A stretch of DNA of 64,000 nt from Amborella trichopoda (lineage: Eukaryota; Streptophyta; Magnoliopsida; Amborellales; Amborellaceae): contig NW_006496517.1 of NCBI RefSeq assembly GCF_000471905.2, positions 23,627-87,626 of the forward strand, written 5' to 3'. Positions 57,853-64,000 of the stretch are shown here, piece by piece. Numbering within the stretch: position 1 is the stretch's first letter; each line of letters opens with the position of its first letter. Made by a program: the position numbers and the translations under genes. The notes below the pieces were generated by a model. The model was given only the letters and a program-made list of their open reading frames with translations, did not search any database and was not told where the DNA came from.

Positions 57853-60133
57853 CTATGACACTGTATAAACCTTTACAATTTTGGATGTGTCACACACCAC
57901 CACATTTTCTGAATCATTTGGAGTGGTACATAACCAATTAACCTGTAAAAGGCAAACTATTTAACAATAGGCGGAAAAAGGACCATACCATGGTGGGCAG
58001 AGTTCTCTTAACAAATTCTGAAAGCATATTCATTTTCTTAATACATAAGAGTATTGAAAGAGGTAAGTTTTGACAAATACAAATGACAATAATTTGCTCA
58101 TGTAGCATGCTATTCATCAAGCCATACTCATATAAAAAATAAATAGGAAGCCAGCACATGATATCTAACTCAGAGTCAAATGACCATGAGATGCTTGTAT
58201 TAACTCAGCAAACATGTCAAGTTATATCCAAGATTTTACGACATAAGCTCTGGGGTATATGTGTGTGCTGATAGACTTAGAACAAGGGTAACAAGAGTAC
58301 TGTGACATTCACATCTGGAGTTGCTGTCTATTTCTCATACCATTGCACATTGTTGGAAATTTGTGCATAAACCCCACAAAATAGAATAAAAAGAGTTTGA
58401 GACATTATTTAAAACATACATTTCTTGAATAAAAACATAACGGTTCTGTAACTTGCAAGATTCAGATCTAAAACTCACAGTCGAGAAAAAAAATATAACA
58501 TATCTAATATAAATTCTTTACTGATTTACTCTGTTTCACAACTCGAAGTTTCTGTATTTCCATCAATTTTATGACTAGCAATAGTCTTGTGGCTATGTTT
58601 GATAATCTCTCTTTCTCAAACTATGTATGCATAATCACATGAGGAATATAGTACTTCTACCATTTATTGTGTCCAACAGGAATCAAAATCCTTCCGCATA
58701 CATCTCTATATTCCTTGGAATCTCATTATTTTGATGTAAAGGTAGCAATATAAAAAAGAAAAATTTATCAAATTACCCATAAGAGAGAAACGGTTTAACA
58801 CTTTGCCCATATCTTTTGATTTCATCATCATCATCTGAGTCTTATCTCAACTCTTTGGGGTCAGCTACATGAATCTTGTTCCACCATTCCACTCTATCAA
58901 GTGACATATCCTCAGTTATACTATATATCACCATATCTTTGCTCACTACTTCCACCCATGTCCTTTGGGGCCTTCCTTTTGCCCTTTTAGAGCCTTCCAA
59001 GTTGAACCACATCACCCCTCCAAACCGATGTTGTTCTAGAATAATATTCATGCGGCACACGATGAGGCCACCTAAGTCTACTTTCCCTCATTTTATCGCC
59101 TAATGGATCTACCCCTAAGTTCCCTAGAATGTATTCATTCTGAATTTTATCCTACCTTGTCTTGCCACTCATCTATCTCTACATCCTCATCTCAGCTATA
59201 TTCATTCTATGGATGTTGTTTATTGACCACCAACATTTCGTACCATACAGCAGAACTCGTCTTACAGCCGTCCCATATCTTTTGATTTAATTTCAAAATT
59301 CCACAAAAAATAACAACGTCTTGATTTGGAATGGTTGCAAATGGGTGAAATGTTAAATAGTCCATCTCGTACAGATATTTTGATAAATTTCCCTCTAAAA
59401 AATTCAGAACACTACTGCAAATGTGAACACTGAATGAAGGCTGATGGATAATTCAGAATGGTTAACAATTTCAAAAAAAATTCAGAACACTGATGAAGGC
59501 TGACGGATACAAACAAAATTTACACAAGGACAACAGAAAACTATTGCAAGTGTGAACTGAGCAAATTCAACTCACTTTTTTTCCAGAATTAATGGTTAGT
59601 TGCAAAGGATCAACGCTGCAGCTACTTTCTAAATTGTTATGAGACTTATACCAATCCCAAATCTTGACTGATGCATCATTGCCACCTGAAACAATGAACT
59701 TTCCTATCTCCCCAAACCTTGAGAATGCCCTGGATAAATAATAATGAGTTAAGGAAGACAAATAAAAAATCACATGTCAAAAAATTAGAGAACTCAGAGA
59801 CTTACACACATGATACTCCAGCTGTATGACCTCCAGAAGCATAATCCAGTTGCAATCCTTTTCCTTGGCTCTTATTTGATGTTTCAGTAGTTTGTCTTGG
59901 TATCAAGTTGCTTTTTGATCTGGACTTATGGGTTTTTTCCTTTGAACCAGAAAGCTCAGATTCAATGTCAATTACATCAATCACACCATCACCTCTTGCT
60001 ACTGCACAAACCTTGCCTAATTTCTCAGATGTGGTTTCCTCAGGAACTGCTATTGCATGAACAAAAGCAGGATTGCAAAATTGACCAGTATTACTACTAC
60101 TTGAATGTTTGCTTTGAAAGTCTGGCATACCCG
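57853..60133 (-). CDS. WD40 repeat protein, WDR53-like (At5g45760 type), 3' exons only
   Basis: Three minus-strand exons join in phase. Exon A, 59806-60133, begins after CTGTAG and ends TGTGT|GTAAGT. It encodes GMPDFQSKHSSSSNTG, NPAFVHAIAVPEE, KVCAVARGDGVIDVIDIE, a Ser/Lys-rich insert and GGHTAGVSCV. Exon B, 59576-59729, begins after TATCCAG and ends before GTGAGT. It encodes AFSRFGEIGKFIVSGGND, then ASVKIWDWYK. Exon C, 57853-57942, begins after TTTTACAG and encodes VNWLCTTPNDSENVVVCD, then TSKIVKVYTVS and TAG. These are the last blades of a WD40 propeller. The N-terminal blades are not found up to 64000, so the 5' exons lie beyond the window or were lost. The intron between B and C (1.6 kb) contains an RTE insertion. 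Human WDR53 is a DDB1-CUL4 substrate adaptor; that role in plants is inference, and the visible WDWY lacks the WDxR form. Confidence 0.88.
58806..58822. repeat. Target-site duplication of the RTE insertion (left)
   Basis: CCCATATCTTTTGATTT, exact copy at 59272-59288. Confidence 0.92.
58823..59271 (-). mobile_element. 5'-truncated RTE-type non-LTR retrotransposon in an intron
   Basis: A 449-bp minus-strand insertion flanked by an exact 17-bp target duplication. It ends in the (TGATGA)n-type tail typical of plant RTE elements (TCATCATCATCATC at 58822-58835 on the plus strand). It encodes the C-terminus of the RTE polyprotein: GRPQRTWVEVVSKDM then the conserved DMSLDRVEWWNKIHVADPKE. Frames upstream (EYI.GNLG.DPL.DKMRE-like and the LLYG-like block) are recognisable but shifted. 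Dead on arrival because of truncation. It sits within the last intron of the WD40 gene in the same orientation. Confidence 0.92.
59272..59288. repeat. Target-site duplication of the RTE insertion (right)
   Basis: CCCATATCTTTTGATTT, exact copy of 58806-58822. Confidence 0.92.
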
Positions 60134-60599
60134 CTACAGAAATTCAAGCAAAAACCCAGCAACTTCAAGGTCAATATGAAAATAGAGCCATTGTTTTAAG
60201 CTGAAAAATAGCAGCTCAGATCACCACTACGGCATCAATTAGAACGCAGGATAAATGTGTAATTGCAGGACCAAAAAGATTAACAATTTATGTTATACAA
60301 TATGACAATTAGTTGTTAAAAGACTTATTATGACTACCTGAAAATACTACATACACACACTTTACTCACAAACATGTTCATGTAAATATTAGAAACTATT
60401 GAATGAATGATATTATGATAGTAACTCCTTTTTCCTGCTGGCAATGAATAATCCTTACCTATTCCAACTAATGGCTATTCGCAATTTGTCATGAGATTCA
60501 ATGTAGTAAAATGCAAACAGATTAACTGTCAGGAAATAGTTTTCACCCGCATTTCTGCCGTTTATGCTAGAGTGATATTCGTTTAAATTGCTCACATGA

Positions 60600-62800
60600 C
60601 TTTTGTACGTCATTTTTGACGTACTTACATCCCTTGTGCAAATAAAGAGAGAGCCAATGACAACCTGGTCCTACTGGTACCCAAGACACCGCCAGACCAA
60701 GGGAACACTGCAAAATAAGCTTAACACTAGGCAACCTTGGAAAAAGTACCATCATGCCACAAAGAGACCTTACAGCTACAGCCTTGAGCTAGGGGCTTCA
60801 AAACAATAGCACACCACCGTCGTTGCATCCAGAACGTCGAAAAAACCCTAGGGACCAAATTTGGGTTCAATCAGACCTCCCAGGAACATTCTGGGCCCAA
60901 AATACCTCGAACGGGTAGGTCATATATTATCGCAGTGTGGCCTCACCGAATCAGTCCCCAATCATGGAGGTCGTGATCTTCACATCTCAGGATGACCTGT
61001 AAACACCCACATGTCACTCTTTTGCAGTCAGAGCAAGCTCAAAATCGGACACAAGATAGGTCTCGACGACCCTGTCATTTTGACTTATGGCACGCGTCGT
61101 GACATGACCCAGAATCAAACCTTTTTTAGAGAGAAAATGAGCCCGAAACCATGGAAATCAGAGCTTTTGAAGAAAAGACATCTCGAACTTCGTGAAGCAA
61201 TAAAATCGAGATCTGTACATCAGATCATTGTAAAGACAGGTCCGATGGGACCGTATCACGAAGGGCTACAAACTGGTATAACTATTACACCTAATCTAAG
61301 GTCAGATAAATTGCAAATTTCAAGAATGAAGAATGCAACATCACCCGGTCGCCAGAATCCCTTTTTTTGACGATCTCTAGAAATCAAAAAGTACTGCAAG
61401 CAAGAACCAAAACGGATAGAAATTGGTGCAAAACGTCTGTGGAAGTCTCCTCTTTAATTTGCAATCAAAATAAAGGCTCGAAACGTCATGGATTGCATTG
61501 CATTGACGGCCAAAAGTTCACGATATCGCTGGATTTCTACCTCTCAGGAAAAAATCCGCCTCAAGACTATTAAACGACATCAAACTCTTTAGAACTAAAT
61601 AAGCATCAAGACTACGATGATCGATCGTCTCAATCACTGTCACAACATCCGAAAAAAACTTCCAAGATCTGGCAATGACAAAAGGCCCCTCAGAGATGGA
61701 TGGTTTCGTGCGCATTTTGGTCATTATTCCTAAATTCAGGATTTTATTGTAATTTCTTTTAATTGTTTTTCAACTTAGTTTTGAGCATCCACCCCTGTTC
61801 GGTGGGTCCTCTATATAAACAAGCTTATGTCAATTGTAAAAAGGCCAGATCATTCATTAATGAAATAGAGGCATTAAGCTCGTTTCTACTTGTCTTCTGT
61901 TCCTAACCACCCTTGGATCCAACGCCAAAGAGAGAGAAAACTTTCCACAGAGAGAAACTACCCCTAGCCCACCCTAGTCGCACGGCTTCGTTCTCTATCT
62001 CCCTCTTCTTTGTTTCTTCTCTCTCTTCACTTGTTACTTGCCCCTCGCAGTAACCTGTGCCCGTGGAAAAAAGCGCAGTCCCATCTCTTTCCCCCCCTTC
62101 CATCTCTAGCATAAACGCAGCAAACCTGCGGCATCACATAGCGTCCCACTAATCGACATATGCTCGATTAAAAACCTTTCGAAGTCAGCCTAAGGATTCC
62201 AACCCTCGGACCATTGCTCTAACTTCCTCTCCGTACAGTCGAGTTGAGTCGTGAGAAACGCATACACTCTCTCCCTCAGTCACTCGGGAGGAGTCTTTCT
62301 GAGACGATAGTCGAGAGAGTTCTAATCCTTCGGTTGCCCAGATCGCCCGAGCGCATAGTGTTTGCGCGAATAGGGGGGATCCTCGTCACCTTTCTCTCTT
62401 ATCCCTTCTATTTGTCAGCCAGCCCTCGTTCAAGGGCGTCACAATAGAGAAGTACAATCAAATCCACATTGCAATTTCCAACGCGAGAGAACGAAGCGAC
62501 ATGTTAAAAAAGCCTGAGGAGAGTCCGTGTCCAAACAGCACTGGCAGACAACCGGAGGGCTTCGTAATTGTTCTAAGAGGGCAAACTACCCGGGTGTGTC
62601 CTAAACCCCAAAAACGACGAGGTAAGCGCCTGAATGCACCCCATCGTAAAATCTTTCTCTTTGTTGGTTCCTATCCGCACATAGGAGATCACGCGTGTGC
62701 ACACTCACAAATGTGCAGCATGCACGGACCCTCTGCGGTTGTTTGAGAGAGAATTTTTTCCACCGTATGCGCGAAGAAAAATCAGGCCCGACCAATGACG
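60600..62800 (+). mobile_element. Probable long LTR or other retroelement sequence
   Basis: Base composition changes here: less AT-rich, with several CG-containing phrases (GACTTATGGCACGCGTCGTG, TACGATGATCGATCG). A TATA box at 61812-61819 is followed within 60 bases by CATTCATTAATGAAATAG, a promoter plus polyadenylation-like arrangement typical of a long LTR. No coding domain, primer site or terminal repeat pair could be recognised, so the type is uncertain. If correct, it lies inside the long 5' intron of the WD40 gene and may explain why its upstream exons are not seen. Confidence 0.35.
61812..61819 (+). promoter_or_regulatory. TATA box of the LTR-like sequence
   Basis: TATATAAA within CCTCTATATAAACAAGC. 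Good match to a plant TATA box, in a GC-richer setting. Usage unknown. Confidence 0.45.
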
Positions 62801-63366
62801 ACCATCATGTATCCCAAGATATACAACTAACGGTATACAATTTCTTCTAAGACTAAAACATGATTGCATGCTAGCAAATTTAAGCGAAAATGTTTACGGT
62901 ACGATAGATACTTCTAATTGTAAATCCGATAATTTGGCCTTCATTTGATTTGATGAGGAAAATTAATACATTGTAATGAAATATTACTAAAGATGCCATA
63001 CCACTAGACGAAGTACGGTTTTCCATCACCTTCTACTGCTCATTTGCCCATTTTCAGATTTGATTTGGAAAGGAACCAGACCCCTCCTTGTTTTTATATG
63101 TGCTCATAAACGAATAGTTTTTTATACTTTCCAAAAAGTATACATTGACATGTGGTTAAAAAATGAGTCTATAGTGGACATAATGGTAGTTATAAAACTA
63201 ATGGGCAATGCATGACATATGTAAATGTGTAAGTTGATAGGGTAGAAAAGTTGTCCATAAAATAAATGACAGTTTTATTAAATAAAATGACCGTCACGTA
63301 ACGGGTTGACAATTAACACCCATGATATCGGGTTTCCAATTGTAATAATTAAAAATTGTCACAAAG
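62801..63366. other. AT-rich sequence, nothing recognised
   Basis: No gene, RNA or mobile-element end could be supported. Confidence 0.5.
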
Positions 63367-63650
63367 ACAGAAATAACAGAGCTTATTTAAAAAATGAAGG
63401 AATTAGTGGTCATCATTTTTAAAAAGGAAGACGTTATTACATAAAGAAAATTATAAACAAGGTTGAAAAAATGGGCATCTTGAAATGAAACAAGGCTTAT
63501 TTCAGAAATAACAGCTCATATTTCAAAAATGAAGGAATTAGTGGTCATCATTTAAAAAAGAGGAAGACGTTATTACAGAAAGAAAATTATAAACAAGGTT
63601 GAAAAATGGGCATGATGAAATGGAACAAGGCTTATTTGCTTCCTTTAAAA
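63367..63650. repeat. Tandem duplication of about 135 bp
   Basis: Two units share AATGAAGGAATTAGTGGTCA, GAAGACGTTATTAC and AATTATAAACAAGGTTGAAA, offset by 135-136 bases (63396 and 63531; 63431 and 63567). Confidence 0.93.
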
Positions 63651-63960
63651 AGGGAAAATAATAGAAGATTGGAAATAAATGGAAAATGTGGACAAAATCA
63701 TTAGGAAATGTTTGATAACAGATGTTTCATTTTTTTTCTGGAAAAAGGTGACTTAATAACAGCTGTTATTTCTGCTATTTTGAAGATAATGGCTGTTATT
63801 CCCATTCTTTTAAAATGTTTTCAAGTATTATTCTATTAATATGAGAGAATATAAAGAATCATCCCATGCCAAAATTAATCATGCCAAGCCCCCTTCCTCT
63901 TTTCAACTGGATCTTCTCCCCTGAAACTTTCCACTTCTCTCCCAAAAGACCCCATGTCAT

Positions 63961-64000
63961 ACCTCAATCTCTCCCTCCCTCCCTCCCTCTCTCCCTCCCC
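63961..64000. repeat. (CTCC)n simple repeat at window end
   Basis: CTCTCCCTCCCTCCCTCCCT and similar to the last base; may belong to the 5' leader of a gene outside the window. Confidence 0.8.

Noticed and set aside
62244..62746. Two forward open frames in the GC-richer block
   Set aside because: Longer open frames are expected by chance in less AT-rich sequence, and no domain is recognisable; they lie in a probable LTR.
1..64000. CRISPR array, prophage, toxin-antitoxin or operon-like system
   Set aside because: The window is plant nuclear DNA; tandem repeats here lack regular unique spacers and no such genes are present.

Overview
This is a stretch of plant nuclear DNA, from a flowering plant. 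It is AT-rich, with long gene-poor tracts full of transposon relics. Its recognisable genes are plant-specific: a receptor-like protein with extensin-like Ser/Pro repeats, a DYW-class pentatricopeptide repeat (PPR) RNA-editing factor, and a plant DUF7054 (At4g22758-type) gene. I cannot name the species. Two assembly gaps are present: 704 N at 4038-4741 and 20 N at 39629-39648.

Layout. 0-6 kb: remains of a Ty1-copia element on the minus strand (RNase H relic, degenerate Met-tRNA primer site, LTR-like repeat with a gap). 6.2-6.5 kb: a broken histone H4 copy. 8-12.4 kb and 18-21.9 kb: two copies of a roughly 4 kb segmental duplication, each with a three-exon DUF7054 gene on the minus strand. The right-hand copy (19081-20233) is intact. 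The left-hand copy (9116-10301) has lost the 5' splice site of its second intron. 22-31 kb: mostly non-autonomous DNA transposons, a nested insertion and a LINE tail. 31.2-32.7 kb: an intronless LRR receptor-like protein gene of the RLP51/RLP55 type. 34.6-37.6 kb: a 5'-truncated LINE with target-site duplications. 38-52 kb: solo-LTR-like repeats, an 821-bp tandem duplication and many miniature elements. 52.3-55.0 kb: an intact DOT4-type PPR-DYW gene on the minus strand. 57.9-60.1 kb: the last three exons of a WDR53-like WD40 gene on the minus strand, whose 5' part appears to lie beyond the window or beyond a large repeat-filled intron. 60.6-62.8 kb: an LTR-like sequence. The end of the window is simple and tandem repeats.

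The genes do not form a pathway. The order WD40 - DOT4 - RLP does match two duplicated Arabidopsis segments (At5g45760-At5g45770 and At4g18750-At4g18760), each of which kept a different subset, so the window probably shows the unfractionated ancestral order. DOT4 acts in plastid RNA editing, the RLP sits at the cell surface, and the WD40 protein is a possible CUL4-DDB1 adaptor.

The mobile-element record is the richest part. Several miniature inverted-repeat families have 9-bp target duplications typical of Mutator-like transposition. Two non-LTR insertions (L1-like and RTE-like) have clear target-site duplications. I found no CRISPR array, no operon and no convincing new biological system.
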